Shown: positions 1 to 5,423 of the stretch, one piece after another
How positions within the stretch are numbered: position 1 is the stretch's first letter
How the letters are laid out: every line of letters starts with the position of its first letter
Origin: Verrucomicrobia bacterium 12-59-8
GTDB lineage: Bacteria > Verrucomicrobiota > Verrucomicrobiae > Verrucomicrobiales > Verrucomicrobiaceae
Length of the DNA: 5,887 bases
Direction: 5' to 3'
NCBI GenBank assembly: GCA_002279765.1
Contig: NCCR01000342.1
Span: 1-5,887 of the forward strand
Program-made: the position numbers and the translations under genes
Notes under the pieces: model-generated
Told to the model about the DNA's origin: nothing
The model's database searches: none
Seen by the model: only the letters and a program-made list of their open reading frames with translations

Positions 1-197
1 TGTTGAAAATAAGCCACGCATGGACTCTCCCCGGTCGCGGAGAGCAGCGCCCGGCGCTCCGCTCCGGTCATCAGCGAGAGATTGTGCACCTGTCTGTGGC
101 ATGTTTCGCAACTCCGCGTGCGTTCATCTCCCTGCATTTCCGACCAGACCTTGGGGCATTTGAAAGCGATGGCCGGAAATTCAGATGCAGCATTCAT
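1..197 (-). CDS. Small cysteine-rich protein of unknown function (N-terminal part only)
   Basis: An open frame reads leftward from an ATG at 197 and leaves the window after 65 codons, so the C-terminus is unseen. The visible part has four cysteines: C14 in a CPKVW context, C30 and C33 forming CETC, and C60. The sequence VHNLS (37-41) follows the CxxC, and a short basic/acidic helix (about 44-53) precedes C60. This matches a pattern I recognise from hypothetical proteins of Bacteroidota, Verrucomicrobiota and Proteobacteria: Cys-x3-Trp, a Met a few residues on, C-x-x-C, a V-H/D-N/F-L/T-S/T block, then a last Cys followed by an aromatic. The four cysteines could bind a metal, which is inference. 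Some relatives carry a membrane or carboxypeptidase-regulatory-like region further on. The start is chosen because it sits just before the conserved block; no Shine-Dalgarno is seen. The gene lies 86 bases downstream of the PEP-CTERM gene on the same strand. The family pattern is fairly sure, the function unknown. Confidence 0.72.
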   Translation of the reverse strand, partial: MNAASEFPAIAFKCPKVWSEMQGDERTRSCETCHRQVHNLSLMTGAERRALLSATGESPCVAYFQ

Positions 198-221
198 GAG
201 GTGAATTGGTGGCGGGTTGCC

Positions 222-242
222 GGAGATTGTACAGAAATCTCC
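222..242. promoter_or_regulatory. Perfect 7-bp inverted repeat between the two minus-strand genes
   Basis: Arms GGAGATT (222-228) and AATCTCC (236-242) are exact reverse complements separated by 7 bases. The repeat lies 41 bases past the stop of the PEP-CTERM gene and 24 bases before the start of the cysteine-rich gene. On the minus strand it overlaps a TACAAT sequence (226-231) that could be a -10 box, but the matching -35-like TTGGTG (251-256) is 19 bases away, which is long. There is no T-run after either arm. It may be an operator over a weak promoter or a weak transcription stop for the PEP-CTERM gene; the sequence does not decide. Confidence 0.35.
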
Positions 243-283
243 ACCCTTGGCACCAACATTCCGGAGGCACCTTGCAGCCTGCC

Positions 284-1078
284 TTAAATCCGCCGTCTGC
301 GGCGAATCATCCACGCGAGGCCGCAGCACCCAATCAAGAGCGCGCTGCCCGGCTCGGGAACGATGATGATGCCGTCCTGCCAGTTGTTGGCCAGATCGTG
401 CTCGGCAAACATGGTGTTGATCGCCGTGTAGTCATGCTCCGCGACGTAGTTCTCGAAGAAGCTGCCCGGATCGTTGGCTTTGGCCTGCACGTCGCTCAAG
501 ATGTTCTGGAACAGGGTGGAGCGGGCATCGCCCACGGGGGTGCCGAGGAGGACGTAATAGTCCACGTAATCGCTCATGTCGGTAAAGTCGTCTTTCGCCA
601 TCTTGCCGTAGGTTTCGGACAGGAAGTTCTGCACCGCGAAAAGCGAATTGTGGAAGGTGTCGTTGTCGTTAAAGGCGGTATAGCTGCCGTCCTGCTCAAG
701 GAAGCGGCCCGAGGCACCCGCCATGCTCCACGGCAGGTAGGTGTCGAGGACGTAGCTCATGACGGAGATCTGTTTCGGCAGAGCAATGTTATACAGGTCT
801 CCGGAGAAGTTGATCAAATCGTCTTGATAGGTGTTGTAACGCTCCAGGTTCTGTTTGTCCCAGCCGTCGGAGAACGAATAGGTCTGCGCGGAAATGGTCG
901 CATTGCTCAAAGCAGCCGGGCCGGGCTCGATGCACAGCCACCAATAGGTTTCACCGCCGATGACATACTGGCCGATCACATTGCCATCGTTTTCCAGTCC
1001 AGTCACGGTGACAGTGTCTGCCGATGCCGTGATGGCAGAGGCAGCAAGCATCAGAGAAATGAATTTTTGGAAGGTCAT
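284..1078 (-). CDS. PEP-CTERM sorting domain surface/exported protein
   Basis: This is a 264-residue exported protein with an N-terminal signal peptide (about 1-20, cleavage near ASA/DT) and a classic PEP-CTERM tail. The tail is VPEP at 240-243, a short hydrophobic span GSALLIGCCGLAWMI, then five arginines and a final isoleucine. In known systems such tails are recognised by an exosortase in the inner membrane, which removes them and releases the protein toward the cell surface or exopolysaccharide matrix. The mature region is rich in Asp, Asn and Tyr and has a single cysteine, in a WWLCIEPG context near residue 50. I recognise no catalytic domain there, so the role is unknown. The start is set at the ATG at 1078 because it gives a compact signal peptide; the frame stays open to a TTG at 1108, which would add ten polar residues. 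No Shine-Dalgarno is seen. A good promoter lies about 50 bases upstream. The PEP-CTERM call is very secure. Confidence 0.92.
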   Translation of the reverse strand: MTFQKFISLMLAASAITASADTVTVTGLENDGNVIGQYVIGGETYWWLCIEPGPAALSNATISAQTYSFSDGWDKQNLERYNTYQDDLINFSGDLYNIALPKQISVMSYVLDTYLPWSMAGASGRFLEQDGSYTAFNDNDTFHNSLFAVQNFLSETYGKMAKDDFTDMSDYVDYYVLLGTPVGDARSTLFQNILSDVQAKANDPGSFFENYVAEHDYTAINTMFAEHDLANNWQDGIIIVPEPGSALLIGCCGLAWMIRRRRRI

Positions 1079-1126
1079 GATGGTATGAAAGTTATGGTAT
1101 CGGCTCAATAAATCGAGGTTTAATTT

Positions 1127-1172
1127 CGTAAATATTGTAAATAAACCTGTAATTTATGTAAAACTTATGTAA
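1127..1172. repeat. Roughly helically phased array of five (T/C)GTAA pentamers in the divergent promoter region
   Basis: On the plus strand GTAA recurs with its G at 1128, 1137, 1149, 1158 and 1169, so the steps are 9, 12, 9 and 11 bases, averaging close to one DNA turn. Four of the five copies are TGTAA and the first is CGTAA. On the minus strand the last two copies extend to the direct repeat TTACATAA. The array coincides with the promoter of the PEP-CTERM gene and lies about 70 bases before the isomerase start on the other strand. It could be a set of operator sites on one DNA face or a curved AT-rich element. Confidence 0.5.
1134..1162 (-). promoter_or_regulatory. Sigma-70-like promoter for the PEP-CTERM gene
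   Basis: Read on the minus strand, TTTACA (1157-1162) is followed after exactly 17 bases by TACAAT (1134-1139). Each box matches five of six consensus positions. The predicted transcript start is near 1127, giving a leader of about 49 nt before the ATG at 1078. The surroundings are far richer in A and T than the rest of the window, as expected of a promoter region. Because the TGTAA/TTACA repeats here resemble promoter hexamers, part of the match could be a by-product of that repetition. Confidence 0.55.
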
Positions 1173-1241
1173 TTATGGGGTGGTTTTCTCATTTCTGCGC
1201 ACTTGCCATCCCAAGAGCGGTCCTTCTATTCTGCTCTTCGC

Positions 1242-2145
1242 ATGTCTTGCCGACTGGCCCTTTTACTCCTCCCTCTTTGCTGTTTTTTTGCCTGCCACGG
1301 AAAGCACTCCTCCCCGGCAGCGGAGGTCTATGGCCAGAGGATTACCCGCCTGGAACTGGACGAGTCCATGCGGACACACCTCTGGACGCATCACCAAAAG
1401 TGGACCGATCTCGCCCCCGCAGCTCGCAAGCAAACACGCTGGGAGGTCCTCGAAAATCTCGTCAACGACCGCCTCATTCGCGCCTTCCGCCTCATGGACG
1501 GTACCACTGCCACGCTCCCCACGCCCGGCGAGAAGCGCGAGGCAGACATGCAGCAACGCCAGTTTGCCACGGCCGCCGAGTTCCCCCAACGCCTCGCCGC
1601 CCAGCAGCAGACGCCCCGTTCACTCGCCGCAGACATCCATGAGGCCCAGCTTGATGAAGCCTGGATCACCCGACAAATTCAGCCCGCTCTCCAAGAAATC
1701 ACTCCGCAGCAACTGCGCAGTTGGTACAACGAATTCAAAGAAACCCTCCGCATCCCGCAAGCCTTCCACGCAGCCCACCTCTTCCTCACCCGGCACGATC
1801 CATCAAAACCGAATCGCGAAGCCGAGATCCACGAACTTCGCCGTCAGTTCATGGCCAAAGAAAAAACCTTTGCCCAACTGACCGCAGCCCATTCAGACGA
1901 CGCTCGCACCAAGAAGCTCGGAGGCGATCTCGGCTGGTTCACCCAGCAGCGCATGCCGGCGGATTTCATCGAACCTCCCCACCTTCGAAGAAGCCCGGAG
2001 CGAAATCGCCGCCCACCTCACCAGCGCGCGCCGCGAGGCCGCAGTGCGGCATCTCATCGCCGACCTCCGCCAGCGCTCCCTGCAGCCGGAGCCATCCGTG
2101 TTTTATCATGCCGAGATCATTGACCGCGCCGAACCCGCGCCCTAA
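1242..2145 (+). pseudogene. Parvulin-type peptidyl-prolyl cis-trans isomerase lipoprotein, broken by frameshift with missing domain end
   Basis: The intact protein would be a PrsA/SurA-like chaperone that speeds proline isomerisation in exported proteins. From the ATG at 1242 there is a lipoprotein-type signal with C18 in an FFAC lipobox, a SurA/PpiD-like N-terminal helical region (about 27-165, with VYGQRIT and LVNDRLI), and the first part of a parvulin domain. That part holds H176 and H179 in HAAHLFL, and GGDLGWF at 227-233. The frame goes bad after FIEPP (242-246). It continues as low-complexity Arg/Pro sequence to a stop at 2121-2123. In the +1 frame from 1981, good coding sequence resumes (TFEEARSEIAAHL and a charged C-terminal helix), ending at TAA 2143-2145. 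The stretch normally lying between these parts, with the second active-site histidine (GxHLI-type), about 30 residues, is absent. A deletion of non-triplet length explains both defects; a sequencing or assembly error is the alternative. The frame is also open to an upstream TTG (1203). No Shine-Dalgarno is seen. Confidence 0.75.
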
Positions 2146-2153
2146 ATGCGCGC

Positions 2154-2981
2154 ATGAAACAAAACGTTGGCATCCTCGGTCTCGGCATCATCGGCAGTCG
2201 TGTGGCGGACAATCTGCGCAAGGCAGGGCATGAAGTCTTCGTCTGGAGCCGCAGCGCGCGCGCCGTGCCCAACTTCCTCTCTTCCCCTCATGAGGTCGCC
2301 GAGGCCGCAGGCATCATCCAGATTTTCGTGCGCGACAGCGCCGCGCTGATCGAAGCCATCGAAGACATGAGGCCCGCGCTCAAGGCCGGCCACCTCATCA
2401 TGAACCACGCCACCGTCAGCAAGCAGGCCACGCTTGAAGCCGCCAAGCTCGTCGAAGCAACCGGCGCCGCCTTTCTTGATGCCCCTTTCACCGGCAGCAA
2501 GATGGCCGCGCAAAACGGCAAGCTCAGCTACTACATCGGCGGCAGCGATCTCCTCCTCGAACGCGCCAAGCCCATCCTCCAGGCCAGCGCCGCCAAGATA
2601 CTCCCCCTCGGTGCCGTTGGCGAAGCCATGGTCCTCAAGATCGTCACCAATCTCGTCTCCGCCGTCATCGTCGAAGCCGTCGCCGAAGCCGCCGATATCA
2701 CCAAAGCCAACGGCATCCCCCTCGAACGCCTGCTCGAAGCGCTCGAGTCCAACGCCAACTTCTCCGCCCTCATCGGCATGAAGCTACCCGCCATCATCAA
2801 GAGCGACTTCGAGCCCCACTTCGCCCTGCGCAACATGCTCAAAGACGCCGACTTCGCCCGCGAACTCGCCTCCGCCGCCAATCTCACCACCCCTGCCCTC
2901 GACTGCACCGCCGCCGCCATGCGCGCAGGCGTGGACGCCGGCAAAGGCGACCTCGACTTCAGCGTCATCGGCCAGCGCTAA
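2154..2981 (+). CDS. NAD(P)-dependent beta-hydroxyacid dehydrogenase family oxidoreductase (HIBADH/GLYR-like)
   Basis: This 275-residue protein belongs to the 3-hydroxyisobutyrate dehydrogenase/glyoxylate-succinic semialdehyde reductase family and is of near-normal length. The N-terminal Rossmann fold has GLGIIG at 9-14. R33 (WSRS, 31-34) after the second strand is where NADP-preferring members carry a basic residue, so NADP(H) is the more likely cofactor (inference). The substrate loop DAPFTGSKMAAQNGKL (109-124) corresponds to the family's DAPVSGG...GTL signature. K162 in LKIVTN is the expected catalytic lysine and N166 its usual partner. NMLKDADFA (227-235) and GKGDLDFSVI (263-272) are typical of the C-terminal helical domain. 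The substrate cannot be named; reduction of a small semialdehyde or glyoxylate, or oxidation of a short beta-hydroxyacid, are the options. It starts 8 bases after the restored stop of the isomerase gene, so the two are probably co-transcribed. No Shine-Dalgarno is seen. Confidence 0.9.
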   Translation: MKQNVGILGLGIIGSRVADNLRKAGHEVFVWSRSARAVPNFLSSPHEVAEAAGIIQIFVRDSAALIEAIEDMRPALKAGHLIMNHATVSKQATLEAAKLVEATGAAFLDAPFTGSKMAAQNGKLSYYIGGSDLLLERAKPILQASAAKILPLGAVGEAMVLKIVTNLVSAVIVEAVAEAADITKANGIPLERLLEALESNANFSALIGMKLPAIIKSDFEPHFALRNMLKDADFARELASAANLTTPALDCTAAAMRAGVDAGKGDLDFSVIGQR

Positions 2982-2999
2982 AGTGACCGCGCATACGCT

Positions 3000-3045
3000 A
3001 GGACAAAATCGTCCTCGTCCTCCTAACTCGAACTCGTCCTCGATC
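3000..3045. repeat. Imperfect TCGNNC hexamer array with a small stem-loop at its edge
   Basis: From 3009 the sequence runs in near-hexameric units: TCGTCC, TCGTCC, TCCTAAC (one base longer), TCGAAC, TCGTCC, TCGATC, ending at 3045. Just before and overlapping it, AGGAC (3000-3004) pairs with GTCCT (3011-3015) around a 6-base loop. The array begins about 20 bases after the dehydrogenase stop and has no start codon or sensible coding context on either strand. Similar GA-rich or TC-rich degenerate hexamer arrays are, from memory, common between genes in Verrucomicrobiota and Planctomycetota. The stem might contribute to transcription termination, but it lacks a T-run. Confidence 0.5.
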
Positions 3046-3106
3046 AAATCACTCCGCAAGCACACTTGGCATTGAGCTAAGTTGCCGTCTCAAACGTCTT
3101 CGTATT

Positions 3107-3137
3107 GTAGTCCCGGCTTCAGCCGGTTCGGAAGCCG
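3107..3137 (+). repeat. REP-like palindromic element with 5' GTAG
   Basis: GTAG (3107-3110) is followed two bases later by the perfect palindrome CCGGCT (3113-3118) and AGCCGG (3121-3126). A second, mutually exclusive pairing joins CGGCTTC (3114-3120) to GAAGCCG (3131-3137), a 7-bp stem with a 10-base loop. A GTAG tetranucleotide at the foot of a GC-rich hairpin is the hallmark of REP elements mobilised by RAYT (TnpA-REP, Y1 HUH) transposases. Sequences of this GTAGTCCCGGCT... type are, from memory, frequent between genes in Verrucomicrobiota and Planctomycetota. Only one copy is visible here, so its repeated nature is inferred. It lies 32 bases before the ThuA-like start and may sit in that gene's leader. 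Confidence 0.6.
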
Positions 3138-3169
3138 CCAGCCGCCCCATTCAACCAGCCGATGCCCAC

Positions 3170-4000
3170 ATGACTCTCCGCACCTTCACCGTCCTCTTCC
3201 TCACAGCGTTCACCACCCAGGCCTTCGCTCACGACACGCCTTCTCCCGCCACACCCAGCGGAGACCGCATCAAAGTCCTCGTCTTCTCGGCCACCGCCTA
3301 CTATCGCCATCCCGACATCCCCGCCCTCAACCGCTGGCTGGTGCTGCTCGGCCATGAAAACGGCTTCGACGCGGACATCACCGAATCCCCCAAAGACCTC
3401 ATGCCGCAGGTACTCGCAAAGTACGATGTGCTGCTTCTCAACAACGCCAATGAACTCGACAAGATCATCCCCGTGGCCCAGCGCCAGTCAGTCGAGGCAT
3501 GGTTTGCCAGTGGGAAGAAAGGCGTCGTCGGCCTGCACGCGGCGCTCGTACATCAAACCGGCTGGCCATGGCTGAACCAGCTCGCAGGTTGCGACTTCAA
3601 CAGCGACTCCGATTTCTCCAAAGCGAAAGTGACCGTCGATCCCGCCGCAAAAGATCACCCCGCCGTAAAAGGCCAGCCTGTAGAGTTCTGGATCGAGGCC
3701 GACTGGACCAATCACGACCGTTCCGTCACCGGCCTGCCCGGCTTCCAGGTACTGCTGCGCGTGGATGAAAGCACCTACACCCCCGTGCGCGGTTATTTCA
3801 TGACCCGCGGCGGCAAGCCCATGGGCACAGATCACCCCATCGCTTGGACGCATTCACCAGAGGCGGGCGGCCGCTTCTTCTATACCGAGTTCGGCCACGA
3901 TCTTCGCTCCCTCAACACCCCCTTCGTCCGCCAGCATGTACTGGAAGGCATCCGCTGGGCTGCAGCAGCCGGAAAAACCGAAGCCAAAACGACCAAGTAG
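3170..4000 (+). CDS. Secreted ThuA-like domain protein
   Basis: This 276-residue protein has a signal peptide (1-20, cleavage after AFA) and one ThuA-like domain (about 33-266), a fold related to class I glutamine amidotransferases. Visible family features are the first strand and loop KVLVFSATAYYRHPDI (35-50), the strand YDVLLLNN (85-92), GVVGLHAAL (118-126), HPAV (163-166), and HPIAWTH followed by GGRFFYTEFGHD and a C-terminal helix FVRQHVLEGIRWAA. The nucleophile-elbow cysteine of amidotransferases is absent: the elbow has GLHAA, as is normal for this family. ThuA was first linked to trehalose utilisation in rhizobia. The many secreted ThuA-like proteins of Planctomycetota and Verrucomicrobiota are thought to act in sugar or glycan metabolism, but the reaction is not established. 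Here it is followed after 3 bases by an SGNH hydrolase, suggesting an operon and a joint role in processing extracytoplasmic carbohydrate. The start gives a clean signal peptide; no Shine-Dalgarno is seen. Confidence 0.92.
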   Translation: MTLRTFTVLFLTAFTTQAFAHDTPSPATPSGDRIKVLVFSATAYYRHPDIPALNRWLVLLGHENGFDADITESPKDLMPQVLAKYDVLLLNNANELDKIIPVAQRQSVEAWFASGKKGVVGLHAALVHQTGWPWLNQLAGCDFNSDSDFSKAKVTVDPAAKDHPAVKGQPVEFWIEADWTNHDRSVTGLPGFQVLLRVDESTYTPVRGYFMTRGGKPMGTDHPIAWTHSPEAGGRFFYTEFGHDLRSLNTPFVRQHVLEGIRWAAAAGKTEAKTTK

Positions 4001-4003
4001 AAC

Positions 4004-5302
4004 ATGCTCATGATCCCCACACGCTCACTCCTCACCTCCCTGCTGCTCTCATTCACAGGCGCAGCAACCGCTGCCGATGAACCCGCACTCTGGGATCTGG
4101 CCAAAAACGAAATCCCTGCAGCGCAGCAATCAGGCACCGTGGAAAAAGCAGCCGACGTGGTCAAGCTCCACGACGGCGCATCATTCGCCGTGCCTGCGGA
4201 GGCTTTTCCCGATCAGAAGAACTTCACCGTGCAGGTCACGCTTTCGCTCGATGCCCTGGTGCAGGACGCCGTCTTCACCCTGATGAACAAGCAGAGCAGC
4301 GACAAGGACGACGGCTTCGCCATGTTCTTCAACTACAAGGACAAGCCCTACTATGCGCGGCAGGTAAACTCCGTCGTGAACAGAATACTCATGGTGGGTG
4401 GCGCACTCAATGGCCGCAACGAGCCCGAGATCAACAAGCCCGTCACCTTCACCATGGCCGTGCGCAACGGTCTGGCCACCTTCTACATCGATGACGCTCC
4501 CTTCAAAAAGTGCTTCATGGAACTCATCCCAAATGACGGCCCCATGTGGATCGGGCGCAACGACAATGCGAAGTCCAAAACCATGCCGGTGACGGTGCAT
4601 GGCGTGAAGGTCTTCGGCCCCTCCTACAAATACATCTCGAAGAAGGAGCAAACCGCCGAGTTTCCACGCGGCGCAGTCGCCGGGAAAGGCTGGGCGCTGG
4701 ACGTTCCGAAGCTCGAGCACCCCGAATGGCCCAAGGTGCTCATCTACGGCGACTCCATCTCAGGCGGTTACAGCGGCCCCTTCATTGCCGAGTTGCTCAA
4801 GCAGCACGTCTATGTCTTTCACTGCGTCCACTTCGTCGGCGGTGACGTGCCCGAGCAGGCGCTGACCGAGATGGCCGGCCGCTACAAGTTTGACGCCGTC
4901 GTCTTCAACAACGGCCTCCACTCCCTCGGCTGGACACCCGACAAAGTCCCTGACGCCCTCGTCCTGGAACGCATGCAGAAGCTCACCCGCTGCTTCAAGA
5001 CCGGCGCACCGCAGGCGAAAATCTTCTACCTCATGACCACGCCGCACACCGCTGCGCGCCCCGCACCGGACAAACCCGTCACCGCCTTTGGCGACAAGAA
5101 CGACGTGGTCCTCCGCCTCAACACCCTCTCCGCTCAAATCATGAAGCAGGAGAACATCGAAGTGATCGACGCCTACGCCTTGCTCGCCGCCCACCTCGAC
5201 CTCGCCGCTGGCGACAACTACCACTGGCAGACCCCGGCTTACCAACTCCTCAGCCAGGAGATCGCCAGCCGCGTCTTGCCTGCGGTGGGGAAGGGGAAGT
5301 GA
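4004..5302 (+). CDS. Secreted two-domain protein: LamG/concanavalin-like N-terminus and SGNH hydrolase
   Basis: This 432-residue protein has a signal peptide (about 1-23, cleavage near ATA/AD; an alternative start is M3). Residues about 55-205 look like a concanavalin A/LamG-like beta-sandwich, with ASFAVPAEAF, FTVQVTLSL, FTMAVRNGLATFYIDD and PMWIGRND arranged as in such domains. A link of about 35 residues leads to an SGNH hydrolase domain (about 243-427). Block I is VLIYGDSISGG with S251 as nucleophile. A GG-containing loop (HFVGGD, 276-281) may supply the block II glycine. FNNGLH (301-306) supplies the block III asparagine, and DNYHW puts D404 and H407 in the block V DxxH arrangement, so all catalytic residues appear present. 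SGNH enzymes of this sort are esterases, often removing acetyl groups from polysaccharides; the substrate is not known. The sandwich domain may bind glycan. The start lies 3 bases after the ThuA-like stop, so co-transcription is likely. Confidence 0.88.
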   Translation: MLMIPTRSLLTSLLLSFTGAATAADEPALWDLAKNEIPAAQQSGTVEKAADVVKLHDGASFAVPAEAFPDQKNFTVQVTLSLDALVQDAVFTLMNKQSSDKDDGFAMFFNYKDKPYYARQVNSVVNRILMVGGALNGRNEPEINKPVTFTMAVRNGLATFYIDDAPFKKCFMELIPNDGPMWIGRNDNAKSKTMPVTVHGVKVFGPSYKYISKKEQTAEFPRGAVAGKGWALDVPKLEHPEWPKVLIYGDSISGGYSGPFIAELLKQHVYVFHCVHFVGGDVPEQALTEMAGRYKFDAVVFNNGLHSLGWTPDKVPDALVLERMQKLTRCFKTGAPQAKIFYLMTTPHTAARPAPDKPVTAFGDKNDVVLRLNTLSAQIMKQENIEVIDAYALLAAHLDLAAGDNYHWQTPAYQLLSQEIASRVLPAVGKGK

Positions 5303-5303
5303 C

Positions 5304-5326
5304 GCTGAGGCTGGCATCGCCTCAGC
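5304..5326 (+). terminator. Perfect 8-bp hairpin just after the SGNH hydrolase stop
   Basis: GCTGAGGC (5304-5311) and GCCTCAGC (5319-5326) are exact complements around a 7-base loop, and the stem begins one base after the TGA at 5300-5302. The position fits an end-of-operon transcription stop or an mRNA 3'-end stabiliser. No T-run follows, so it is not a canonical intrinsic terminator. The rest of the spacer to 5423 shows no other structure I can support. Confidence 0.45.
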
Positions 5327-5423
5327 CTATGCAGAATGGCATGTCCATTCCAAAAACGCGCGCCGTTCGCACTTGCCGCGCATTCGCCGCCGCCGAGGGC
5401 TTCCTGCACAACCCCTCACTCCT

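Noticed and set aside
265..284. AGGCA/TGCCT hairpin at the 3' end of the PEP-CTERM gene as a terminator
   Set aside because: The stem is only 5 bp with a 10-base loop, overlaps the stop codon, and has no T-run.
3..287. Plus-strand open frame of 94 codons at the left edge
   Set aside because: It begins with TTG, shows no recognisable motif, and lies opposite the minus-strand cysteine-rich gene, which has a family pattern.
206..1111. Long plus-strand open frame of about 300 codons opposite the PEP-CTERM gene
   Set aside because: The minus strand has a signal peptide and a textbook PEP-CTERM tail, while the plus-strand product is an artificial Val/Gly/His-rich sequence with no domain.
1135..1164. 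Plus-strand promoter for the isomerase gene (TTGTAA with a TAAAAC 18 bases on)
   Set aside because: The -10 match is only four of six, and the region is so AT-rich and repetitive that such matches are expected by chance.
1175..1881. Overlapping plus-strand frames in the isomerase gene region
   Set aside because: They give Pro/Ser/Arg-rich products typical of out-of-frame GC-rich sequence; the frame from 1242 has the lipoprotein signal and parvulin motifs.
1974..1983. Programmed ribosomal frameshift in the isomerase gene
   Set aside because: There is no slippery heptamer with downstream pseudoknot that I can see, and shifting frame would still leave out the domain's missing segment, so a deletion or artefact fits better.
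4181..5317. Two long minus-strand frames (4181-4720 and 4760-5317) opposite the SGNH hydrolase gene
   Set aside because: They are mirror frames of a well-supported gene and show no domain or signal sequence.
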